DNA of 64,000 bases from contig CM070577.1 of assembly GCA_036346355.1 (NCBI GenBank), positions 78,514,509 to 78,578,508 on the forward strand, in the 5' to 3' direction. The position numbers and the translations under genes are program-made. Under the pieces are notes generated by a model. The model saw only the letters and a program-made list of their open reading frames with translations. It did no database searches and was not told where the DNA came from. Shown one piece after another: positions 55,438-64,000 of this stretch (position 1 is the stretch's first letter; each line of letters begins with the position of its first letter). Origin of the DNA: Rhipidocladum racemiflorum. Its lineage: Eukaryota; Streptophyta; Magnoliopsida; Poales; Poaceae.

Positions 55438-57704
55438 AAAGAACCATCAGTTCTCAGTTCCTCATGTTACTGATTTTATTTTGAGCTCCTCTTTGCATGA
55501 TAAAAAATATATACCAGCTGGAGCCGCAGTATTTACAGTGACGGTGTTCTGTGGAGGCTTTGTCTTGAGTGGAACATTTGTGTTGGTCACCTTATTTCAA
55601 CAAATAGACGAACATTGGCCTAAATTGAGCTATTCTGCTGATCCTGGTTTTAAGATTTTTCAATTTTACTGTTATGCTGGCCATCTTGTGTGCAAATCCC
55701 ACTAACGTTGGGTTGCAGACTGCAACTTTGCCTCCCAAGCTTAACAGTTGTGGACAATATTAGATAGGCATTCAACAAGGCACATTTTGAGACGATTTCT
55801 CATCTGTCGTTATGATAAAACTCAATATTAGTAAACAAGCATGTATAAACATATGGCATAATAGATCCAATACAAATTAAACCAACTTGCAACGTTAATA
55901 AATATTAGAAACAGTACATAGAAATCATGCATTGAGATCCTTGTTTCTAAACCTTCATTTAATACACCTTCTCTCCTCTAAGAAACCATCTAAGAAACTA
56001 TGCATTGAAAATGCCCACAAGGCCAGTTTCCTAGCACAATTAATAACTCCGTCCGTGCGTGCATGGACCGAACGGTATATCTGAATTTCGTTTTTTTTTT
56101 TTTATCGGTAAGTCCTCTCGATGATATACGGATCGACCACACTGGCAAGTGGCAAAACAAGAGGGAGGCTTATGTACCGTTGACAACCTTTTTTCCCTTC
56201 AAATTTGATCCCTCGCATGCTAATGCCCTAGACTAGACTAGGCTACCGCTGTCACCTTTACAGCACCTTCTTACATCTGACGACATGTCCTACCCCTGGA
56301 AAACAAAACTCAACACACCACTTCCTCCTCCGCTTGCGTCGTCTGCCACCTTCGACGTCGTCTCCATTGACTTCACTCTCGCCGCCCTGTCACCCCTTGC
56401 TAATCCCACCCAAAATGTGTGGCCAAGGGCTCGGCGAACCTCGAAAACCCTAACCCTAAATTAGCAGTACTACGATAAGACTAAGCTCCTTGGGAAAATA
56501 GTCCATCTGTACGTGCACACCTACAGGCTTATAGCTCAATTGCAACATGTGGAGGAACATGTGCCAAGGTGGTCGCCCTGGCCGAGCTAGCTAGCTAGCT
56601 AGGTCTGAAGAGAGGTGATATCTCTCTATATAAATTGGTCTCCAAATTCTAGTTCTGGCATTGAGTACCACTTCTTCCATTCGTGTTTACTTGTCATTTT
56701 GAACACTGGTATGGTTTCTAAGACACGTATTTCACATTACTTTTTCTAATTACATGTTGGCAAAATTTATTAAAAACCTAACGATATCTAAGTAATTTCA
56801 ACTATTCAAAAACTGAAAAGAAAAAAAATACAGGACTATTGATGACGAGTATACTAATATCATTTTCATGTTTCTCAAAAAAAAAAAGATATCATTTTCA
56901 TGGGACAAGTCTAAATGCTTTGATGCATATTAAAGACTAAAGTTTTGAAATGTCAACTGTACACGTTCTATTACGACAAGCACTCTCTCTGGTCACAAAT
57001 ATCTGACTTTTCGGATATCACACGATCCCCAAAATGCAACTCTGACCACTAGTTTATATTATAATATATTCATAAAACCCAATAAAATTTTAATATTACA
57101 AAAATATTTGTCGATATAAATCTATACATACAATTTTCATATATCCAATCTAAATTTCTTAAAAAAATATCTACAGTGAAAATTTTCAAAAGTTTAGAAA
57201 CATAAGTATTCGTGACTGAACAGGGTAAAAACGATTGGACCGAGCAACTGCAGCCGACGATCGTCTGCTCGTTTGTCCCCTGCACTGCAAATTTAATTGT
57301 TGGTGGGCCCTTTTACTTGGTGGCAGATCGGCAGATCCGGATGCTGTTGACCAAGCTAAGCTAGGGATTGGAGACAAGACATCGCTCTGCAGATCAGCCA
57401 TCGGCTGTGCGTGGGGGCGTACTTGGCGTCGCCCTGCGTTTGCTGCAATCCGTACAGCAGAGGAGTATAACCTGCAAGAAGATTAGGCCGGATGTCTGGA
57501 CCTTTGGGGTAACTAGAATAGTAAGCGCGGCGCGTCGCATGTCCGAACGAAAAATAAATTAATAATATACGTTTCAAAAAATATTAAAGATTGAGTTTGG
57601 AGAAAAAGTCTAGAGATAGAGACGCACACGTATTTTTGGTCATGAAAATATTTTTTCGGAAAAAACGGAGAAAGGACATAGATGTAAGGAGCGGGGACCT
57701 ATTT
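55438..57704. other. Intergenic, no recognisable gene
   Basis: Probable 3' flank of the exon above, then AT-rich sequence with T and A homopolymers (56,090, 56,820, 56,877) and a short CT-rich stretch at 56,300-56,400. Two telomere-like CCCTAA units at 56,449 are not an array. Around 56,985-57,230 a MITE-like AT-rich block (CTCTCTGGTCACAAATATCTGAC, here CACAAATATCTGAC) lacks a matching second end. Confidence 0.5.
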
Positions 57705-58582
57705 GTTATATTTTTGGACCTGACCGCTATCCTGAAAAATTAGAAAAGTGCTCGCCCGCGATTCTTTATTTAACGAAGCCTTTTTCCGTAAAGTAACAAA
57801 CGAGGGACCTAAAATCAATCCGGAAAAATATTTCTTGCCCTCACAAAAAATTGCAAAGGACCTCTGTGTAAGTTAGAAGGACTTATCCGTGATTTAAAGA
57901 ATTGGATGGGCTTTCTTGAGAAACGGAGGAGAGAGAGAGAGAGAGAGGAGAGAGGTGACGTGGCCGGCTCTAGTCTCAAGAAACCTCCGGGAAATTTGTT
58001 ATATCTTTGGACCTGATCTCTATCCTGAAAAATTAGAAAAGGGCTTGCCTGCGATTCGTATTTAATAGAGCCTCTTTCCGTAAAGTAACGAACGAGGGAC
58101 CTAAAAGCAATCCGGAAAAATATTTCTTGCCCTCACAAAAAAATGCAAAAGACCTCTGCGTAAATTAGAAGAACCTATCCGTGATTTAAAGAACTGAAGG
58201 GGCTTTCTTGAGAAACAGAGGAGAGAGAGAGAGGAGAGAGGTGACATGGCCGGCTCTGGTCTCGGGAAACCTCTGGGAAATATAGGCTAGAGATTTTTGG
58301 ACCTGACCGCTATCCTGAAAAATTAGAAAAGGGCTCGCCCGCGATTTGTATTTAACGGAGCCTATTTCCGTAAAGTAACGAACGAGGGACCTAAAAGCAA
58401 TCAGAAAAAACATTTCTTGCCCTCACAAAAAATTACAAAAGACCTCTGCGTAAATTAGAAGGACCTATCCATGATTTAAAGAACTAGAGGGGCTTTCTTG
58501 AGAAACGGAGGGGAGAGGAGAGAGGTGACGTGGCTGGCTCTGGTCTCGGGAAACCTCCGGGAAATATAGGCTGGAGATTAGC
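57705..58582. repeat. Three tandem copies of a ~290-bp unit
   Basis: TTTGGACCTGACCGCTATCC and the following block recur with offsets of 293 and 290 bp (anchor GGACCTGA at 57,716, 58,009 and 58,299). Each unit includes TTTCCGTAAAGTAAC, CTTGCCCTCACAAAAAA, a GAGAGA microsatellite of varying length, and GGCCGGCTCTxGTCTC. The third copy ends at 58,582, where a hairpin element is inserted. No coding potential. Confidence 0.92.
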
Positions 58583-59056
58583 GGAAAAAATCGTATTTAG
58601 TACAAGTTTGATCTCATATTTACAATATAATACAACAGTTTTAGATATTTACAGAAAAACCACTCATCTACGGTTCCTGGTTTACCATCAATGCATCTAT
58701 GTTTTATAGGGAACCGGCCAATGGCTTTGACCGCAAATGGGGAACCGGCCATGGCATCACCGGTTTATGGGGAACCGGCCATGGCATCTATGGTACCCCA
58801 TAAACCGGCCAAGGCACAAATTATTATTTATTTTTTTTTGCTTTTTTTTTAATTTTCAAACCGATTCCCCATAAACCGGTGATGCTATGGCCAATTCCCC
58901 ATTTGCGGTAGAAGCCCTTGGCCGGTTCCCTATAAACCGTAGATGCATTGATGGTAAATCAGGAACCGTAGATGAGTGGTTTTTCTGTAAATATCCAAAA
59001 CTGTTGTATCATATTGTAAATACGAGAACAAATTTGTACTAAATACGATTTTTTCC
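58583..59056. mobile_element. Long-hairpin (foldback MULE-like) element, 10-bp target duplication
   Basis: The arms start GGAAAAAATCGTATTTAGTAC and end in its inverse (GTACTAAATACGATTTTTTCC), quoted ends GGAAAAAATCG/CGATTTTTTCC. They pair over roughly 220 bp with few mismatches around a T-rich loop near 58,835. GGAGATTAGC flanks both sides (58,573-58,582 and 59,057-59,066). A 9-11 bp duplication points to Mutator-type transposition. Within the arms, GGGGAACCGGCCATGGCATC-like phrases repeat. No ORF. Confidence 0.88.
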
Positions 59057-59217
59057 GGAGATTAGCAGCAATCTCTCCTGTTGCTGCTTTCTTACTTTGT
59101 CATGTTGTCCTCGTTACGGGCGGCAGCACTGCCCGGCGTTGTCATACATCTTGATCAAATCGTTCCTTCTTCCCTAAAATTTCTGAGCTAGCTACCAGAC
59201 TCACCGAGGACAATGAA

Positions 59218-59713
59218 GAATTTTTTTTAGATAATACTTTTTTTAAAATGTATTACGGTATTAATACGCCGAAAACAAAAATTACAAAAATAACACCTAT
59301 TCGCCAAACGGTACGGCGAAATAGCTATTTTCGCCAAACAGTGTGACGACAAATGCCTAATTACGCAGTTAACCTTTAGGCGATAAATTCCACGGGAAAC
59401 GAGGGTATTATCGCCGAACCGTTTGGTGAAAATAAAGTTATCGCTATATACTGTACAGTGAAAATATCTAGCGTCGCCATACGGTTCGGCGAAAATAGCT
59501 TTTTCCCTAAACTGTGACGGCCAACTATTAACTGCGTAATTAAGCAGTAGTCGCCGCACTGTTTGGCGAAAATAGCTATTTCGCCGTACCATTCGGCAAA
59601 AATAGCTATTTCACCGTACCGTTTGGCGAATTGGTGTTATTTTTGTAAATTTTTGTTTTCCGCATATTAATACCGCAATTTATTTTTTAAAAAATATTAT
59701 TTAAAAAAAATCC
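59218..59713. mobile_element. Second long-hairpin (foldback MULE-like) element, 10-bp target duplication
   Basis: Ends GAATTTTTTTTAGATAAT and ATTATTTAAAAAAAATCC are inverse copies. The arms include TATTAATACGCCGAAAAC and TTCGCCAAACGGTACGGCGA. GGACAATGAA flanks both sides (59,208-59,217 and 59,714-59,723). Internal TCGCC...GGCGA motifs repeat in both orientations. The element is 496 bp without an ORF, and lies only about 150 bp from the previous hairpin element. Confidence 0.88.
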
Positions 59714-59723
59714 GGACAATGAA

Positions 59724-59800
59724 CCTCCGGTGAATTAGAATCCTCGTGTGACAGAGCATTCAGGCTTAACTATTGAGCTACCACACAGTTCTTTGAGCGT
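59724..59800 (-). repeat. Possible tRNA-derived SINE remnant
   Basis: The minus strand reads GTGTGGTAGCTCAATAGTTAAG, quoted core GGTAGCTCAATAGTTAAG, a good Pol III box A, and about 35 bases later GAGGATTCTAATTC, a weakened box B. This spacing suits a tRNA-derived SINE head. The tail is not identified and the adjoining hairpin insertion splits the rest. Confidence 0.3.
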
Positions 59801-60470
59801 ATGGTGTGCATAATTTATGGGATACATAGAGTCTATTTGGTTCATGTACTAATTTTGTTATAATTCGTTATATTTTCTTATCAAACTTGTTTAAGGTTAG
59901 GTCATTAAGATTGAAACCATGCTTTGGCTACTAAAAAAATTATGCCATAATTTTTTGAGTCACTAACGTGTGGGACTGGATGGCAGGAAAAAAATATTGC
60001 CACAAGTGTGACTATTGTGAAATCACGTGCTGAAAAATTAGCTTAGTGATGAATTTGATATTGCATAGTGGTTATGCTCATAGCATGTGTGGTGTTTGTG
60101 CATGTGCTATTTTAGAAAAATATTTCATATGCTTGTGATAGCATAGTAATTGTTTTGCTTGACGCAATACGCTCGTGCGAGTGGTTGCATGGATTGATGT
60201 TGAGTCAAGTTGGGAAGAACTTGTGCACGGAAAATTATTTCTTGGTTTGTTCATGTGTATGTTGCATGATGTCGAACGTGGTCAGTGACCGGACCGAAAC
60301 TAGGTTTATGGAAGAACTGAGGTTCAAGGAGGCACCGAGGTCCTAGTGGTCAAGGATGTCATGCGGAACATTCGGACTAGAGAACAGTGCACGTGAAGGC
60401 GAGTGAGTCACGTAGTAGCGGCAGGTAGGCCATACGCGTGCATGCGAGAAATTTGGGCTGTGCGCATATA
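59801..60470. other. No recognisable gene
   Basis: AT-rich intergenic sequence; short open frames without family features. Confidence 0.5.
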
Positions 60471-60995
60471 TTGGACCATATGTAATTGAGCCAGGTGGAT
60501 ATGCATGCATGTATTTGAATACAACTAATTAGAATTTGTTTAGTATAAATAGAAGAAAGTATCTCTTGTTTTTCGTTGAGTTGCAAAAAACTAGAAAGAA
60601 AAAGAAAGAGATTCTCGGCACTACAGGTCACCCTCGTGCTATAGTAGCACGCGATGCTACAATACGGTTGCTACAATGTTTTCATGATTGCTATAGTGCA
60701 CGCACGAGGAGACAGGGGAGATTGAAGAGAGGAAAAATTAGAAAAAGGAGAAGAAAAATTTGGGGAAAATTGCTACAGTGTTTTCGCGATTGCTACATTG
60801 CACGCACGAGGAGACGGAGGAGATTGAAGAGAGGAAAAATTAGAAAAAGGAGAAGAAAAATTTAAAGATTATTTTAGGATGCTTTAGAAGCATCTTGTGA
60901 ACGCATCCAGGCAATAAAGATCAAGTTTTGCAAGTTGATGTGTTGGTAATCCGTTCCTCTTTTTCGTTCTTCATTTGTTTGACTGTTTTAATTTA
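60471..60995 (+). repeat. LTR-like region with a ~103-bp tandem duplication
   Basis: A TATA box (AGTATAAATAG, 60,541) is followed by two copies of a ~103-bp unit (60,668 and 60,771: TTGCTACAxTGTTTTCxxGATTGCTA, here GTTTTC...GATTGCTA; then GAGGAAAAATTAGAAAAAGG) and an AATAAAG signal at 60,914. This promoter, leader and polyadenylation order suits a retrotransposon LTR, possibly that of the Copia fragment to its right. The LTR ends are not defined. Confidence 0.4.
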
Positions 60996-61039
60996 TAGAT
61001 TGATTCACTGTTTCATCGTGATAATTTTTATTTGGTTGA

Positions 61040-63140
61040 AAATCATACTGCCAGAAAAATCAAAAAATTTAGAACTGACATGGATTAGAATTTTGCAATG
61101 GTGAGTTTAATCAGTTTTGCGATAATTATGGTATTTTAAGACATTTGACTGTTCTAGGTAAACCTCAGCAAAATGGTGTGGCGGAGCGTATGAATCACAC
61201 TCTTCTGGAAAGAGCTCGTTGCATACTTTCAAATGCAGGTTTATAGGATAAGCGTGCTTTGTGAGCTGAGACTGTTTCCACAGCCTTTTACTTGGTTAAT
61301 CGCTCTCCAAATTCAGCCATTAATTTCAAGATTCCAGAAGAGGTTTGGTCAAGTAAACCAGTTGATTATTCAAACTAGAAAATATTTGGTTGTCCTGCTT
61401 ATACCCATGTGGGTGATGGAAAATTAGAGCCTAGAGTAAGAAAATGCATATTTGTTGAATATGGTTCAAGTGTCAAAGGATATCGTTTATGGTGTTATGA
61501 TGCCCGCAAATTATTTATTAGTTTATTAGTCATGATGTTACTTTTTTATGAAGATGCTTTACTTTCATCTGGTAGTGATAGTCATGGTTGTTCATCCACA
61601 TATGAATTTGAAATTTCAACTACAACTGAATATGAAATTTCTGAAGTTGCTGCAAGAAATGCAGAATTTGAGGTAGTTTTACCTACCATTGATAATGATT
61701 CATCTAGTGGTTCTAATTTACAACCAATTTTAACACCTAGTGGTTCTACTTCACAACCAGTCTCGGCATCTCCTTGTACTAATAATCATTGCATTGCTCG
61801 AGATAGAACAAGAAGACATATTCAATTGCCTGCTAGATATCATGACACTGATGATATAGCCTATTATGCTCTTCTTGTTGCTCAAGAAATTTGTGATACT
61901 TTTGAACCTTCTTATTCTGAAGCTATCTCATGTGAAAATTCTTCTAAGTGGTTGACAGCTATGAATAAGAAATTTTGAGCCTTCATAAGAACAATACATG
62001 GGATTTGGTTGAGCTTCCAAAAAGTAAAAAATCTTTAAGGTGCAAACGGATTTATAAGAAGAAGGATGGTATTACTGGAATTGAACCTACAAGGTGGAAA
62101 GCCCGTTTAGTGGTAAAAGGTTTTGACCAAAGGGAATGTATTGACCTCAATAAACTTTTCTTTCCTGTTGTTCGCCACTCTTCAATTCAGGATATGCTTG
62201 CGTTTGTTGCTTTATTTGACTTGGAATTAGAGCAACTTGATGTTAAAACTGCCTTCTTATATGGAGATTTAGAAGAAGAGATTCTTATGACACAACCTGA
62301 GAGTTTTGCTACTCCTGAAAAGGAGAATTTAGTTTGTCATTTAAAGAAGTCTCTCTATGCACTAAAACAAGCTCCAAGGCAGTGGTATAAAAGGTTTGAT
62401 TCTTTTATGATTGCACAACAATATTCTCGCAGCAATTATGATAACTATGTTTACTTCAAACAGTTTTCAAGTAGTTCTTTTGTTTATTTGCTGCTCTATG
62501 TTGATGATATGCTTATTGTTTCTCATGACAAGTTACTGGTTAAATAGTTAAAGGCTCAACTTAGTTATGAATTTGAGATGAAAAATCTTGGTCCAGCTAA
62601 AAAAATTCTTAGGATGGAAATTCAGCGTGATCGCAAAGCTGCAGGTACATTATTTCTATCTCAGAAAAATTACATTGAGAAGGTACTTGGCAGATTTAAT
62701 CTCAGTGATTGCAAACCAGTTTCTACACCTTTTGCCTCTCACTTTAAATTATCTTTAAGTCAATGTTCTTCTAATGAAGAAGACAAAGACTATATGTCTT
62801 GTGTTCCTTACTCTAACGCAGTTGGTAATCTCTTGTATGCTATGATTTGCACCAAACAAGATTTAGCTCATTATGTTAGTATTGTTAACAGATTTATGCA
62901 TAATCCTGGCAAAGAGCATTGGAATGTAGTTAGATGGATTCTTCGTTACTTGAAAGGCACTTCTAACTTTAGCTTGATATCTGATAAGAATAAAGTAAAG
63001 ACAAATAATGTTCTTGGGTTTGTTGATTCTGATTATGCTGGTGATCTTGATAAATGAAGATCAATTTATGGTTATATCTTCTATTTATGTGGTTATGCAG
63101 TTAGTTGGAATGCATCCTTGCAGCCTATTGCCACTCTATC
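61040..63140 (+). pseudogene. Tork-type Copia pol remnant (integrase, reverse transcriptase, RNase H)
   Basis: Starts inside integrase: LTVLGKPQQNGVAERMNHTL (catalytic Glu region) at ~61,143, then GCPAYTHVGDGKLEPRVRK. Reverse transcriptase begins at 61,975 (NNTWDLVELPKSKKSL) with LDVKTAFLYGDLEEEILM, KSLYALKQAPRQWYKRFDSF and the active site LLYVDDMLIV. RNase H continues MKNLGPAKKILRMEIQ, VNRFMHNPGKEHWNVVRWIL and GFVDSDYAGDLDK to AVSWNASLQPIATLS at 63,138. It is cut there by a Tat LTR. Breaks: stops in integrase (61,243, 61,261), a frameshift near 61,975, TAG at 62,545 and TGA at 63,055. Gag and protease are absent. Confidence 0.88.
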
Positions 63141-63748
63141 TGTGGTGGGCCGGCTAGGCTCAGCCCTCCCCTCGGCCAACTAATCGAAAACACCACGCGT
63201 CTACTGACCCACATGAACGGATTTATAAACGTCAACCTCTCCCTTCGATAAAGCTATAAATCCTTACCTTAGGAGACCATCCCCCGGTAAAAGGCGAAAA
63301 AGAATAAAGACCGCCCCCTCCGCGACGAGGGGAAGTTTCCCTCCGTAGCGAGGGAGGAAAACGGAGGGAACTCCCCTCGACTACGTCTCTTCCAAGCAAA
63401 CGAGTACGAACCACCAAGATCTGACACTCCCCAACAACCCCTCCCTAGTACGCCAGGGTGTGTCAGGCTAATCTGAGACCCTAACATAGGTGAAATCCCC
63501 GTTGAACCCCTACAAAGGGTATATGAATAGAGGACAAAAAACCCGACACAGGTGGGGAAGACCCAAGGAAAAGTCAAGTTAGCCCTTGGCGAGAACCAGG
63601 AAGGAAAAAGAAGGCCGACGAGGACGTGCATATCCTCAGCCTGCCCTATAAAAAGAAAAAGGAAGAAAGAGGACAGGCGTGTTCCAGAAAAACAAGAAGC
63701 GATCGACGAGTAAGAAGAGAGAGAGACCGGTGGTTCCACACCACCACA
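63141..63748 (+). repeat. 5' LTR of the second Tat element (608 bp)
   Basis: TG...CA ends, TATA box CCCTATAAAAAG at about 63,643, and the conserved blocks GAGGGGAAGTTTCCCTCCGT and CAGGCTAATCTGAGACCCTA shared with the first Tat element's LTRs in inverse orientation. Confidence 0.9.
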
Positions 63749-63750
63749 CC

Positions 63751-63768
63751 GGGCGCCGTCAGTGGGGA
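63751..63768 (+). other. Primer-binding site of the second Tat element
   Basis: GGGCGCCGTCAGTGGGGA, two bases after the LTR. It equals the first copy's TGGCGCCGTCCGTGGGGA with two changes. Confidence 0.75.
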
Positions 63769-63829
63769 ACCCAACCGCAAGGTGAAACCACCACCGGCCG
63801 ATCAAGCCCAAGGGTAAGTTTCTGCAACC

Positions 63830-64000
63830 ATGCCACCAAAGAAAGGAAAGGAGGCGGTATCAAGGGCGGCAACGACGGCAGAAACAGTAAGAACCAAGGC
63901 GGCGTCACGAGAAGCCAACTGAGATCCCCCTCGACTTCGCATGACGAGACGCGGATGCCACCGCAATGAAGCCCAAACATGGCGGGAACTTTACATCCAC
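63830..64000 (+). pseudogene. Gag start of the second Tat element, early stop
   Basis: ATG at 63,830 opens MPPKKGKEAVSRAATTAETV, matching the first copy's gag for the first ten residues. TGA at 63,920 ends it after about 30 codons. In the same frame, DPPRLRMTRRG after the stop corresponds to DPPRLLDDETRR in the other copy, so the stop is a nonsense or small-indel change in an otherwise collinear gag. The gene runs off the window. Confidence 0.75.

Larger units (their letters stand above)
63141..64000 (+). mobile_element. Second Tat-type Gypsy element, 5' end (continues past the window)
   Basis: The LTR 63,141-63,748 begins TGTGGTGGGCC, right after the Copia RNase H codons, and ends CCACCACA. 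A primer-binding site and the start of gag follow. It belongs to the same family as the 44.2-kb element but is clearly diverged from it and lies in the opposite orientation. The 5 bp before it, CTATC, would be the target duplication; its partner lies outside the window. Confidence 0.9.

Noticed and set aside
56445..56465. Telomere-type CCCTAA repeat
   Set aside because: Only two units, not an array.
56985..57230. Stowaway-like MITE
   Set aside because: One end resembles a MITE terminus but there is no matching inverted end or TA duplication.
60536..60865. 109-residue Lys/Arg-rich open frame
   Set aside because: It spans the two copies of the 103-bp duplication in an LTR-like region; its repetitive composition follows from that.
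63269..63811. 180-residue minus-strand open frame
   Set aside because: It is the reverse strand of a Tat LTR and primer-binding region.

Overview
The window is repeat-rich plant nuclear DNA, almost certainly from a grass (Poaceae) and probably Oryza or a close relative. The evidence is nested LTR retrotransposons of SIRE, Tat, Tekay and Tork type, CACTA, MULE and PIF/Harbinger DNA transposons, grass-style MITEs, spliced genes and no bacterial operon features. The species is inference. Almost all recognisable coding sequence belongs to transposable elements and most of it is broken.

Layout, left to right. 1-4.8 kb: a Mutator-like element (MULE), minus strand, with a broken mudrA-like transposase and a plant mobile domain (PMD) gene behind it. 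4.8-12.2 kb: a SIRE-type Copia element, minus strand, with 1.85-kb LTRs, retaining gag but missing most of integrase and reverse transcriptase. 12.2-13.9 kb: degenerate repeated modules. 13.9-15.6 kb: a complete non-autonomous CACTA element (target duplication CTA) that contains a 5S rRNA-derived segment. 15.6-21.5 kb: GC-rich hairpins, probable solo LTRs, and a small LTR element (target duplication GTATC) disrupted by a CACTA end. 21.5-40.56 kb: a Copia element, minus strand, with 221-bp LTRs; its integrase is split by a Tekay-type chromovirus at 24.43-37.02 kb (plus strand, 3.45-kb LTRs, target duplication ATCCC). 40.6-44.2 kb: the most host-like stretch, with a fragment resembling the REF/SRPP family, a possible small exon, and a PIF/Harbinger transposase interrupted by a TTA-flanked MITE. 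44.24-55.35 kb: a Tat-type Gypsy element, minus strand (target duplication GACGC), with gag-pol, a 76-bp minisatellite, an antisense extra ORF, and a second CACTA element carrying a 5S-like segment (target duplication AAC) in its 3' LTR. This Gypsy element appears to sit inside the last exon of a host gene whose tail resumes at 55,352. 55.4-60.5 kb: non-coding DNA with a three-copy 290-bp tandem repeat and two long-hairpin elements with 10-bp target duplications. 60.5-63.14 kb: LTR-like sequence and a broken Tork-type Copia, cut by a second Tat copy (plus strand) that runs off the window at 64,000.

Working relationships: the transposons form nests (Copia>Tekay; host exon>Tat>CACTA; Tork>Tat; PIF>MITE; small LTR element>CACTA), and six insertions have target duplications readable directly. 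The most unusual feature is that two CACTA elements with unrelated subterminal repeats both carry a near full-length 5S rRNA-like segment with recognisable internal Pol III promoter boxes, plus a shared upstream block.
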